Assembly: GCA_019057775.1 (NCBI GenBank)
Contig: JAHLWT010000163.1
Location: forward strand, 1 to 34,003
DNA: 34,003 bases
Direction of reading: 5' to 3'
Source of the DNA: Promethearchaeota archaeon
GTDB lineage: Archaea > Asgardarchaeota > Lokiarchaeia > Sigynarchaeales > SOKP01
Shown: positions 25,454 through 32,866 of the stretch, piece after piece
Layout: the number at the start of each line of letters is the position of its first letter
Numbering within the stretch: position 1 is the first letter of the stretch
The notes under the pieces: generated by a model
Seen by the model: only the letters and a program-made list of their open reading frames with translations
Database searches by the model: none
Told to the model about the DNA's origin: nothing
Position numbers and translations under genes: made by a program

Positions 25454-25835
25454 TACGCTATATTCACCTTCAGATGTATATAATAGAACATAATTAAATA
25501 AATATTCTAAAATCTCCTTGATACAATATTTTTACTTATTTCAACTCATTTTTATTTATATAATTAGAGATTCAGATATCTGTTAAAAAATCTTGCTGGA
25601 AAGTAAGATCTTCTCAAATTTATTATTATGTTCTTTATTCTCCTTAATAATATGTAATAAATTCATATATTATTAATTGAATATTGGTATATAATCCATA
25701 TTCTTATCAAAACGAGGCCGAATATTTCAGGTTCTTGAACTTGATGGCTAGCCAGATATGTTTCCAAACCTTTAAAAATTCTGAAGAGAGGAAAGAGTAT
25801 TATGGTTGGGTAAAAAATATAACAAGGATGTCTAA
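25454..25835. other. Intergenic region upstream of UroD-like gene
   Basis: 382 AT-rich bases between the minus-strand zinc-ribbon gene and the plus-strand UroD-like gene, so it should hold two divergent promoters. No tRNA or repeat family was seen. The only structured part is a pair of adjacent palindromes at 25727-25754. AAGGA at 25824-25828 is the ribosome site of the gene at 25836. Confidence 0.5.
25727..25754. promoter_or_regulatory. Two adjacent palindromes, possible operator
   Basis: TCAGGTTCTTGAACTTGA (25727-25744) is an inverted repeat with one G-T wobble. It is followed at once by the perfect palindrome TGGCTAGCCA (25745-25754). The block is GC-richer than its surroundings and lies about 80 bases before the UroD-like start. 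It may be a binding site for a dimeric regulator; the regulator is not identified. Confidence 0.3.
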
Positions 25836-27002
25836 ATGATGAGCAGCTATAAAGAAGATATAAATGAAGCAAAAGAGCGTTTAAAAGCATGGTGGGATCA
25901 TGAAAAAACAGATAGACCATGTATAATCTATTGGACACCTCGTCCAGAAGCTAAACATTATAAAGTGGAGGATATTGTAGAATACTTCATGCCTTTCTTT
26001 TTAGCTAAAAACTGGGATTCATTTGAACAAGCTTTAGAGTCTTTTGAAAACACTTTAAAAATATATTATTTTGGCGCTGAAAATATCCCTCGGTTTTTTC
26101 CCAATTACGGTCCAGGAATCATGGCTTCTGTGTTTGGTGCAGTGCCAAAATATCAATCAGGGACTGTATGGTTCAAAAAAGATACAGCTGTAGAAGAAAT
26201 AGTATCTTTGCTAGAAAATGTAAAATTAGACAGAAATAATACCTGGTATGATCGGTTAATTAGAATTACTGAATATGCTGCAAAAAGAGCAGGAAAAGAA
26301 TATTCTATAGCGTTGACGGATCTTGGGGGTGTATTGGACATTCTTTCTTCATTTCTGGGCCCTACTAATATCATCCTAACAATGAAAAGAAAACCAGAAA
26401 TTATCGATTCTTGCCGAGTGATTATTCTTGAGAAACTTTTGAGGGTTTATGATGATTTACAATCAATTATTGAACAATATGGAGATGGTTGTAATAGTTG
26501 GATTCCTATATGGTGTCATAAAAGATGGTATCCAATTCAATGTGATTTTGGTGCCATGCTTTCTCCTAAATATTTCAAAAGGTTTGTTTTACCTGATATA
26601 ATAACTCAGGCTGAGCATATGGACTATGCTATTTTTCATTTAGATGGTCCAAAGTTGTTACCTCATCTAGATTACTTGTTAGCTGAACCTAGCATTACAG
26701 GGATTCAATGGGTTCCAGGAGCAGGGGCTGAACCATCTCATGATCAGAAATGGATGCCAATATATAAGAAAATACAAGCAGCAGGAAAGAACCTCATAGT
26801 CGATAATCCAGGAGAAACTCCTAAATCTGCTACTCGCCTATATAAAAAATTGGATCCTAAAGGTTTAATCATGAGTTTATTGATATTTTCAAAAACTGAA
26901 ACTGCTTACTTTTTACCTGAATTCTTAGGAGGGAACGGAGCAGAGGGAGATTATAAAACCTTTAGGAAAATATATAGAAAAACGATTAGATCAAGCAAAT
27001 AG
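25836..27002 (+). CDS. UroD-like (MtaA/MtbA/TCP2-type) corrinoid methyltransferase homologue
   Basis: A 388-residue TIM-barrel protein of the uroporphyrinogen decarboxylase superfamily. The features are an N-terminal AKERLKAWWDHEKTDRPCI, IALTDLGGVLDILSSFLGP, a WCHKRWYPIQCDFG block with candidate zinc-binding cysteines and histidine, and the diagnostic FHLDGPKLLPHLDYLL plus GIQWVPGAGAE. This is the branch found beside corrinoid proteins in anaerobes (methylamine or methoxy methyl transfer), not haem-synthesis HemE. A methyl group would pass between a corrinoid and a thiol or unknown acceptor. No dedicated corrinoid protein or methylamine gene is adjacent; the nearest B12 protein is the mutase subunit at 31002. 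AAGGA lies 7 bases before the ATG. Confidence 0.82.
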   Translation: MMSSYKEDINEAKERLKAWWDHEKTDRPCIIYWTPRPEAKHYKVEDIVEYFMPFFLAKNWDSFEQALESFENTLKIYYFGAENIPRFFPNYGPGIMASVFGAVPKYQSGTVWFKKDTAVEEIVSLLENVKLDRNNTWYDRLIRITEYAAKRAGKEYSIALTDLGGVLDILSSFLGPTNIILTMKRKPEIIDSCRVIILEKLLRVYDDLQSIIEQYGDGCNSWIPIWCHKRWYPIQCDFGAMLSPKYFKRFVLPDIITQAEHMDYAIFHLDGPKLLPHLDYLLAEPSITGIQWVPGAGAEPSHDQKWMPIYKKIQAAGKNLIVDNPGETPKSATRLYKKLDPKGLIMSLLIFSKTETAYFLPEFLGGNGAEGDYKTFRKIYRKTIRSSK

Positions 27003-27009
27003 AAAAAAA

Positions 27010-27810
27010 TTATTCTAATTCATCTAATCCTTTAGTTTTTATATCAGGCCGTGGGGGTACTCGATAATATTTTTGTGCGGGATACCCAATGATTATAACA
27101 CCCCACACATTACCACGAATACCTGCAATTTTTTCTCGAATTTCTTTATTTGATGTTAAGACACCATGAGCTAATCCGATCCAGCAGGATCCTAACCCCA
27201 AAGATTGAGCACTTACCATTGCATATGTTAGACCGATAGTAGAATTCATTCTATCCCCAGGATTATTTGAATGAATGATTATAACATGAGGCGCTTTATA
27301 GAATATTCTATCCAATCCTTGTTCTTTCACTTTTTTGAAAGCTTCACCATAACCTGGAGCATTTGAAGCGATTAAAGCATCTGTAACTGCTTCAGATAAC
27401 TTTTTAATTTTTTTATCATCTGAAATTATAGTACATCGCAAAGTACGAACGTTAGCCCCTGTGGGAGCATATTTCATTGAGTTTAAAACCTTTTCCATTA
27501 CATTTCTTGGGATTTTTTTATTTTTAAATCCTCTAATTGACCTTTTAGAACTTAAAAATTTGTGCATCGCTTCATAAGGTATTAACTTACTTGGATCTTG
27601 AACACCCTCAAAAGTCATTATTTCCCCAATATCTTCATATAAAATCGCATCAGCGGGACATCTGCAGATACAGCGCCCACATGAATCGCAAAGATTCTGT
27701 TCAAATATTATTTTATCTTGCTCATCATCTTGTCTAAAACATCTTATACATGCATTTAGACATATTTTACAATTATTACATTTTTCATAATCTATTCCTA
27801 GTATAGGCAT
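27010..27810 (-). CDS. Ferredoxin-nitroreductase fusion
   Basis: 266 residues. An N-terminal 2x[4Fe-4S] ferredoxin domain (CNNCKICLNACIRC and CDSCGRCICRCP, about residues 11-60) is followed by an FMN nitroreductase domain from about 85: SSKRSIRGFKNKKIP, MKYAPTGANVRTLRC, LTYAMVSAQSLGLGSCWIG, VIIIGYPAQKYYRVPPRP. Such fusions are frequent in anaerobic archaea and use ferredoxin electrons to reduce flavin-bound substrates. It is the last gene of the mutase operon. A link to flavin or cobalamin chemistry (BluB is a member of this superfamily) is possible but is only inference; the BluB-specific residues were not checked. Its stop converges with the UroD-like gene (8 bases apart). Confidence 0.87.
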   Translation of the reverse strand: MPILGIDYEKCNNCKICLNACIRCFRQDDEQDKIIFEQNLCDSCGRCICRCPADAILYEDIGEIMTFEGVQDPSKLIPYEAMHKFLSSKRSIRGFKNKKIPRNVMEKVLNSMKYAPTGANVRTLRCTIISDDKKIKKLSEAVTDALIASNAPGYGEAFKKVKEQGLDRIFYKAPHVIIIHSNNPGDRMNSTIGLTYAMVSAQSLGLGSCWIGLAHGVLTSNKEIREKIAGIRGNVWGVIIIGYPAQKYYRVPPRPDIKTKGLDELE

Positions 27811-27909
27811 ATATCAACACTTTTTATACATGAAAATTAAAATCTATAATTCTGATGGAATTTAAAGTCTTTAACCATATTAAACTCTAATCAAAAAAAT
27901 TATGTATTT

Positions 27910-28815
27910 TTAATAGAAGGGTTGATTTTTGATATTTGGAATTCTTATTTGAGGAGCATGTCTTTTTATATATTCAATAGAAGTCATAATGTCTTCCCTT
28001 GGTAGTTCAAAAACTATGGGCCCTTTGAAATCCTTTTGGTGAATAAGATTTAGAAACTCTGGAGGAAAATTTTTACCTGTTCCTAAGGCACAATGGTCAG
28101 AAAGTAAATTGTTATCATCATAATCTTGTAGATGAATTTCCCCTGTTATATCTAAATATTTTTCAGCAATTTCAAGTAAATCGTGCTTTCCGGAGAATCC
28201 TGCTAAAACATGTGCTGTATCGATACATAATTTTGTATTTAATTTTTTGACAATTTTGATGGTTGCGTCAAGAGGAAACTCAACATTTTCAATAGCAATT
28301 TTATTTGGATCGATTCTTGTCTTATTAATAATTTCTTTTATACTCTGAATTGCCGATTCAGTAAATAGATTTATTGCAATCGGATATATTCTTGGATCAG
28401 TGATGTATTTCATCGCATTTGCCATAAATTCGCCAGTTGGATGCAATACATATACATCAATGTCATCTCTTAACTGAATAAAAGACTCATACGCATCGAT
28501 TATTGATTTAATACTCGCTTCTCGAATGAATTTGTTAGGGCTGGCAAGCTCAATACTTATGAAAGGAAAATGGGCAGAATAGGAAATGTCATAATCTTGT
28601 TTAATTTTTTTTAAACTTTGAATTTCTTCATCAGTTACCTGAATTGGAAAAATTTGAAAGATATCAAGACTAATCTCACAATGTTGATAGCCCGCTTTAG
28701 CCACCCTCTCGACTAGCTCTGAAAGACGGAATTGTGATAATCCGTTTAAGCCTTTTTCTTTTAGAACTTTATCAATTATTAAACCTAATGATAATGGGGA
28801 AATTCCAAATCTCAT
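27910..28815 (-). CDS. Xylose-isomerase-like TIM-barrel protein (sugar epimerase/AP endonuclease family)
   Basis: A 301-residue member of the AP-endonuclease-2/xylose-isomerase-like family. The metal-binding residues follow the expected order: histidines in AHFPF and VLHPTGE, glutamate in KIAIENVEFP, aspartate and histidine in LCIDTAH, histidine and aspartate in GEIHLQDYD, histidine in SDHCALGTG, and glutamate in GPIVFELPRED. Members isomerise or epimerise sugars and sugar phosphates, or cleave abasic DNA. The absence of endonuclease-IV features and the metabolic neighbours favour an isomerase. It sits 49 bases downstream of the MeaB gene on the same strand; why it accompanies a mutase is unclear. 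Confidence 0.82.
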   Translation of the reverse strand: MRFGISPLSLGLIIDKVLKEKGLNGLSQFRLSELVERVAKAGYQHCEISLDIFQIFPIQVTDEEIQSLKKIKQDYDISYSAHFPFISIELASPNKFIREASIKSIIDAYESFIQLRDDIDVYVLHPTGEFMANAMKYITDPRIYPIAINLFTESAIQSIKEIINKTRIDPNKIAIENVEFPLDATIKIVKKLNTKLCIDTAHVLAGFSGKHDLLEIAEKYLDITGEIHLQDYDDNNLLSDHCALGTGKNFPPEFLNLIHQKDFKGPIVFELPREDIMTSIEYIKRHAPQIRIPNIKNQPFY

Positions 28816-28864
28816 GTGTAAAAATCATATCTAAAATTAATTATTAAATTGTAATGTATATGAG

Positions 28865-29842
28865 TTAATCTTTCTTTTTTATTTCAAAATTCACATCTTC
28901 GAATTTATTATGAATTGTTTGATAGATTTTAAATTTACCATCATCAAGAGCATGATCTACAATTCTATTTATAGCTTCTTCATTTAGAAAGCTTTCTGAA
29001 ATGAGTTTGTCAATCTTTGAATAAATTAATTCCCTTATTTTATATTTAAAGCGATTCTTTTTCTTTTCGTTAATCAATTCAGAAATCTCAATATGTTCTT
29101 TATGATCCCAAATATTTTGGATTAATTCATCAATACCTTCCCCCTTGATGGCATCGGTCATTGAAACTGGGGGTCGCCATCCACTTTGAAAGATGGTATC
29201 ATCAAGCATCATTTCTACTTGGACAGCTATGTCTTCTCCACCTAAGTCTTTTTTATTTATGTTATACATATCACCAATCTCTATAATACCTGCTTTTTGC
29301 ATTTGAATAGCATCACCGTACCCAGGAACTAAAACCACAACAACGCTATACACAAGATTGTAAATATCAAATTCTGCTTGTCCAACGCCAACTGTTTCTA
29401 TTATGATAATATCCATGCCAAATGCTTCATAAAGTAGGCTTATATCAAATACGGCCCGAGATATTCCGCCTTTATACCCTCTTGACGCTAAACTTCGCAG
29501 GAATACATTAGGGTGCAAAGATATACTTGTCATTCTTACTCTATCACCCAAAAAAGCACCTCCTGAAAAAGGAGAAGTAGGATCAACACAAATAATACCG
29601 ACTGATTTTCCTTCATCAAGCATTTTCTGTGTTATAGCTCCTGTAAGAGTGCTTTTTCCAACTCCCGGAGATCCTGTTATCCCTATTATATATGAATCGT
29701 TTTTAATTCCCTCAAATTGCTTAAAAATCTCATGAGCGTGCTCAGGTTCATTTTCAATAAGGGTAATTAATCTAGCTAAAGCTATTTTATCCTTGTTTTT
29801 AAAATTGGTAATTAAGGTGTTAATATCATAGTTTTTCTTCAA
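28865..29842 (-). CDS. meaB: MeaB/ArgK-type GTPase chaperone of B12-dependent acyl-CoA mutase
   Basis: A G3E-family GTPase of about 325 residues that guards and loads the B12 cofactor of methylmalonyl-CoA-type mutases. The P-loop is GITGSPGVGKSTL. The MeaB-specific block reads CVDPTSPFSGGAFLGDRVRM, followed by HPNVFLRSLASRG. Walker B and switch are IIIETVGVGQAEFD, and the base-recognition motif is NINKKD. It lies in the same run as the B12-binding and large mutase subunits. The frame opens at TTG 29857, but I start at TTG 29842 because GAGGAT lies about six bases before it; no ATG is available near the N-terminus. Confidence 0.92.
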   Translation of the reverse strand: MKKNYDINTLITNFKNKDKIALARLITLIENEPEHAHEIFKQFEGIKNDSYIIGITGSPGVGKSTLTGAITQKMLDEGKSVGIICVDPTSPFSGGAFLGDRVRMTSISLHPNVFLRSLASRGYKGGISRAVFDISLLYEAFGMDIIIIETVGVGQAEFDIYNLVYSVVVVLVPGYGDAIQMQKAGIIEIGDMYNINKKDLGGEDIAVQVEMMLDDTIFQSGWRPPVSMTDAIKGEGIDELIQNIWDHKEHIEISELINEKKKNRFKYKIRELIYSKIDKLISESFLNEEAINRIVDHALDDGKFKIYQTIHNKFEDVNFEIKKKD

Positions 29843-29944
29843 AGAACATATCCTCAATAAAAAAGTAGCTATAAAATAATAATTTAATCAAAAAAAATAT
29901 TCCATGTTTTTTTTATTTTTTGACATTGGTCTAATAAATTTTTA

Positions 29945-30013
29945 ATAAAAAAAAGGAGGGTACTATGAAAATTTGTTTATTTTAATATAAAACTAGAGTT
30001 TTTATAACTCTTC
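29945..30013 (-). terminator. Possible terminator after the Fe-S protein gene
   Basis: Just beyond the stop of the gene at 30016, AGAGTT/AACTCT form a perfect 6-bp stem (29997-30013, loop of 5). On the minus strand this is followed by AT-rich sequence and a run of eight T (29950-29957). Poly-T is the main archaeal termination signal. The stem may be incidental, and readthrough into meaB is possible. Confidence 0.35.
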
Positions 30014-30015
30014 TC

Positions 30016-30852
30016 CTAACCAGAAATGTCCACGCGCGATTCAAATCTCGCAATCAACTCATCAATACGACTGTAGTCATCTATTGAAATGGAAATTGCC
30101 CCGTTAGGACATATCCTTTCGCAACGACCGCATCCCATACAGTTTTCTTGCTTAATCATTGTTTTTTCTTTTTTCATCTTCAATCCATCATATATACAGA
30201 CTTTAAAACACGCTCCACAACCTTCACATTTATCCCTATCTACCCTTACTTCAACACCTTCCATTCTTTTTACCGTTTCTTGTATAAAAGATGGACCATA
30301 TTTCATTAGGCTTACAACGCAGCAGCAAGAGCAACAATGACAAATAGACATAAATTGGTCCTCATAATCTAACACATCATATATAACCGCATCACTTCTA
30401 AACTTTCCTAAATGGGGAACCAAACCATTATCATAAGCCAAACGCTCTCGCTCTAAAGCTTCCTCTTTAGTTGCTATATGTGCTCCTGGCCATTTAGATA
30501 AATCTATTTTACCAGCTCCTTTCCCTAACCAGGTACAACCCAGATGAACATCGTGATTTTCACACCCATTGGCTGTACGACATGGACAATCCATTATAAG
30601 TATAGTCCCTGCCTTCTTAATGAAGTATTCTGTGACAATATGTGGTAATATTTGATCCTCATAAGTACCCAGAGATACATTAATTGGTATAGGGGTTCCT
30701 GTTTGGTTCTCCAAACCATCGGGGTACAAGCGTTTTCTGACGATTTGCTTTATTATAGGTAGTTTGCCAAACTTGGCCAACTTCTTCAATTTATTTGCTC
30801 TTGGGGTATGCATTTCGATTGGTTTTAGATCCAACTTTTTTTTTTTCTTCAT
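30016..30852 (-). CDS. Cysteine-rich 2x[4Fe-4S] protein of the mutase operon
   Basis: 278 residues. The basic N-terminus is MKKKKKLDLKPIEMHTPRAN. A middle part has DCPCRTANGCENHDVHLGC and a dense cysteine string CHCCSCCCVV near residue 175. A C-terminal bacterial-type ferredoxin has two cluster motifs, CEGCGACFKVC and CMGCGRCERICP. This layout resembles 4Fe-4S proteins of anaerobes found beside corrinoid enzymes, where an electron donor is needed to bring cobalamin back to its active state. That role is inferred from its position between the B12-binding subunit and MeaB. The ribosome site GGTGATC, a full match to the archaeal 16S 3' end, stands just before the ATG and is the best in the window. 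Confidence 0.8.
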   Translation of the reverse strand: MKKKKKLDLKPIEMHTPRANKLKKLAKFGKLPIIKQIVRKRLYPDGLENQTGTPIPINVSLGTYEDQILPHIVTEYFIKKAGTILIMDCPCRTANGCENHDVHLGCTWLGKGAGKIDLSKWPGAHIATKEEALERERLAYDNGLVPHLGKFRSDAVIYDVLDYEDQFMSICHCCSCCCVVSLMKYGPSFIQETVKRMEGVEVRVDRDKCEGCGACFKVCIYDGLKMKKEKTMIKQENCMGCGRCERICPNGAISISIDDYSRIDELIARFESRVDISG

Positions 30853-30908
30853 GTGATCACCTTCTTCGTGTATCTCAGCAATATAAATATTAGAAATATC
30901 AATAATTA

Positions 30909-30989
30909 TTAAAAGTTCAGAGAAGAAGCATTAATATAAAAATCAATCTTATCCTTCTTTATTGCTTGCTCTTTTGTTTTTTCTACCAT
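30909..30989 (-). CDS. Possible 26-residue ORF
   Basis: ATG at 30989 opens a 26-codon frame (MVEKTKEQAIKKDKIDFYIN and a short tail) ending TAA at 30911-30909. GGAGAG at 30994-30999 is four bases upstream. The frame begins 12 bases after the B12-subunit stop and fills most of the gap to the Fe-S protein gene. The charged composition and ribosome site favour real translation; there is no known homologue and the short length leaves chance likely. It may also be the stump of a longer lost gene. Confidence 0.3.
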   Translation of the reverse strand: MVEKTKEQAIKKDKIDFYINASSLNF

Positions 30990-31001
30990 GCAACTCTCCA
31001 A

Positions 31002-31400
31002 TTATTTTTTTACGTTGGTCTTAATAAATTCGACAATGTCAGATGTTTTTGACCCTGGTCCATAAATGTTAGCAACACCCATCTCTTTAAGTTTGGCAAA
31101 ATCTTGTGCTGGAATTACTCCACCAACGAGTACCATAATATCTTCAAGTACTCCGCGTTCTTTTAATAAATCTATAACTTGTTGCGTATATGCAAAGTGT
31201 GCTCCAGAATGAATGCTTAGTCCAAGTACATCAACATCCTCTTGAATTGCAGTTTCTACTATTTGTTGCACGTTTTGAAAACCCCCAAAAATAAGCTCCA
31301 TACCAGCATCACGGATCGCTCTGGATACAACTATTCCGCCACGCCAATGGCCATCAATCCCTGGTTTAGACATTAAAACTCTAATTTTCTTTTCACTCAT
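31002..31400 (-). CDS. mcmB: B12-binding subunit of acyl-CoA mutase
   Basis: A 132-residue cobalamin-binding domain protein. The base-off/His-on motif DxHxxG is D16-G-H18-W-R-G21 (KPGIDGHWRGG), with H18 as the lower cobalt ligand. Next come the S-x-L-type loop LGLSIHSGAHFAY and the VLVGGVIPAQDF glycine pair that holds the nucleotide tail. It forms the small subunit of a two-part mutase, as is usual in archaea, with the large subunit encoded 17 bases upstream. The ATG at 31400 has AGGTGA five bases upstream (31406-31411). A longer frame from GTG 31409 would overlap that site, so I reject it. The tryptophan in DGHWRG replaces the usual D. Confidence 0.9.
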   Translation of the reverse strand: MSEKKIRVLMSKPGIDGHWRGGIVVSRAIRDAGMELIFGGFQNVQQIVETAIQEDVDVLGLSIHSGAHFAYTQQVIDLLKERGVLEDIMVLVGGVIPAQDFAKLKEMGVANIYGPGSKTSDIVEFIKTNVKK

Positions 31401-31417
31401 GTTTTTCACCTAATTAT

Positions 31418-32866
31418 TTAAATTGCCAATGGTGGATCCCAAGTTCCCCATATTTCCCTATAAATATTACAGATTTCCCCTATTGTTGCTCCTTCTTTAG
31501 TTGCTTCCATTATAATAGGCATTACATTTTCTTCTTTTTCGCAAACAATTCGTAGTTTATCCAGAATCTTCTCAAGCTTGGCATTATCCCTACGAGCTTT
31601 CAATTTTTCTATTCGTTGAACTTCTATATCCATTGCCTCCTTGCTAGTTCGAAATACATCTGTAACTGTATCGTAAGGTACGGGATATTTATTTACACCG
31701 AGCATAATTTCATCACCGCTTTCAATTTTCATTCTTCTTTTATGAAACGCATCTCTCATTTCTTTATATAAAAATCCCGTAGAGAGTGCTTTATCGATAG
31801 ATCCAACTTTTTGGATTTTATCGATATATTTCCAAACCCGGTCTTCAATCTCGTCAGTAAGCCATTCAATAAAGTATGACCCAGCAAGAGGATCTATAGT
31901 ATTATGGATTCTAGTTTCATCTGAAATTACTTGTTGAGTTCTTAACGCGATTAAAGCGGCTTCTTCAGAAGGTAAACAAATCGCCTCGTCATATGAATTT
32001 GTATGCAGTGATTGACATCCTCCCAAGTTTGCTTCCAAAGCTTGAATTGCTGTTCTCACAATATTAATCTTAGGTGATTGTGCTGTTAAAGATGAACCAG
32101 CAGTTTGTACATGGAATCGAAAAATTAAATTTCTTGGATCCTTTACTTCATACTTATCCTTCATTAATTTATACCAAATTCTCCTAGCAGCTCTAAATTT
32201 CGCAATTTCTTCAAAAAAATCCTTGTGAGCTGCTAAATGAAAGGCTAAACGACCAACAAAATCGTCAGCTTTCCATCCTCTTTCCATCAAATTATCAATA
32301 TGAGAACAAGCACTAGCAAATACGAAACCTAACTCTTGAACTGCGTCAATTCCCCCTTCGCGGTAATTATATCCAGTGAAGTTTATAGGATGCCACTTAG
32401 GAACATTTTTCTGGGCTACAGTCCATTCAATGAAATCACAAGCTAGTCGGAGTATGTGATTGGGGGGAGAATTCTTGTAGGGAATATAACCAACTGTCAT
32501 TGTCAATATATCATTTTGAGTCGTCCCCATCAATTGCTTAATATCATACCCTCGCATCTTTGCCATGTTAAAATACATTGCGCATACTGGAGCTGATGTA
32601 AAAGGTTCTACAACTAGAGCAACACTAATTTTATCAATTGGGATATCCTCAGTGAGAGCAAATAGACTATCAATACAATATAAAGGAACACCTGATGTTC
32701 CAACTTCAGGCGCACCGTCAGGTTCAGTTGGGTCAATTCCATTAAAAGTTAAGGCATCAACAGCAGCACTAAATCCTGTTTCACCATTTTTATACAAAAA
32801 TTTCCATCTTTTATTGGTTTCCTCGGGCGGTACAGAAATATTTCTAAAATGAAATACTTTTTCCAT
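31418..32866 (-). CDS. mcmA: Methylmalonyl-CoA mutase-type large subunit, main part (interrupted gene)
   Basis: Most of the TIM-barrel catalytic subunit of a B12-dependent acyl-CoA mutase: EETNKRWKFLYKNGETGFSA, then GTTQNDIL, GYNYREGGIDAVQELGF, the catalytic-histidine block AAHKDFFEEIAKFRAARRIW (H214 of this frame), FRFHVQTAGSSLTAQ, LGGCQSLHTNSYDEA and IDPLAGSYFIEWLTDEIE. Family homology begins only at PEETNKR, about residue 14. The ATG at 32866 has no ribosome site, and the N-terminal arm lies in another frame just upstream (32844-33125). The usual DLPTxxGYDSDHP stretch is replaced by VDALTFNGIDPTEPD, which is unusual. Together with a phenylalanine at the MCM Tyr89 position in the other fragment, this suggests the substrate may not be methylmalonyl-CoA. 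Confidence 0.85.
   Translation of the reverse strand: MEKVFHFRNISVPPEETNKRWKFLYKNGETGFSAAVDALTFNGIDPTEPDGAPEVGTSGVPLYCIDSLFALTEDIPIDKISVALVVEPFTSAPVCAMYFNMAKMRGYDIKQLMGTTQNDILTMTVGYIPYKNSPPNHILRLACDFIEWTVAQKNVPKWHPINFTGYNYREGGIDAVQELGFVFASACSHIDNLMERGWKADDFVGRLAFHLAAHKDFFEEIAKFRAARRIWYKLMKDKYEVKDPRNLIFRFHVQTAGSSLTAQSPKINIVRTAIQALEANLGGCQSLHTNSYDEAICLPSEEAALIALRTQQVISDETRIHNTIDPLAGSYFIEWLTDEIEDRVWKYIDKIQKVGSIDKALSTGFLYKEMRDAFHKRRMKIESGDEIMLGVNKYPVPYDTVTDVFRTSKEAMDIEVQRIEKLKARRDNAKLEKILDKLRIVCEKEENVMPIIMEATKEGATIGEICNIYREIWGTWDPPLAI

Noticed and set aside
25454..25835. A possible tRNA or small RNA in the longest gene-free gaps (also 5424-5792).
   Set aside because: No T-loop GTTCRAAT box, no cloverleaf pairing and no GC-rich island apart from the short palindromes.
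25663..25938. Minus-strand frame of 91 codons overlapping the UroD-like start.
   Set aside because: Composition is hydrophobic shadow, no ribosome site, and it overlaps the palindromes and the start of a well-supported plus-strand gene.
29957..29987. A plus-strand AAGGAGGG followed by ATG and a five-codon frame (MKICLF).
   Set aside because: It lies antisense between two minus-strand genes. The A-run plus AGGAGG is better read as the T-rich termination signal of the minus-strand Fe-S gene, and five codons cannot support a gene.
31401..31409. GTG start at 31409 for the B12-binding subunit.
   Set aside because: It overlaps the AGGTGA ribosome site at 31406-31411, which is well placed for ATG 31400.
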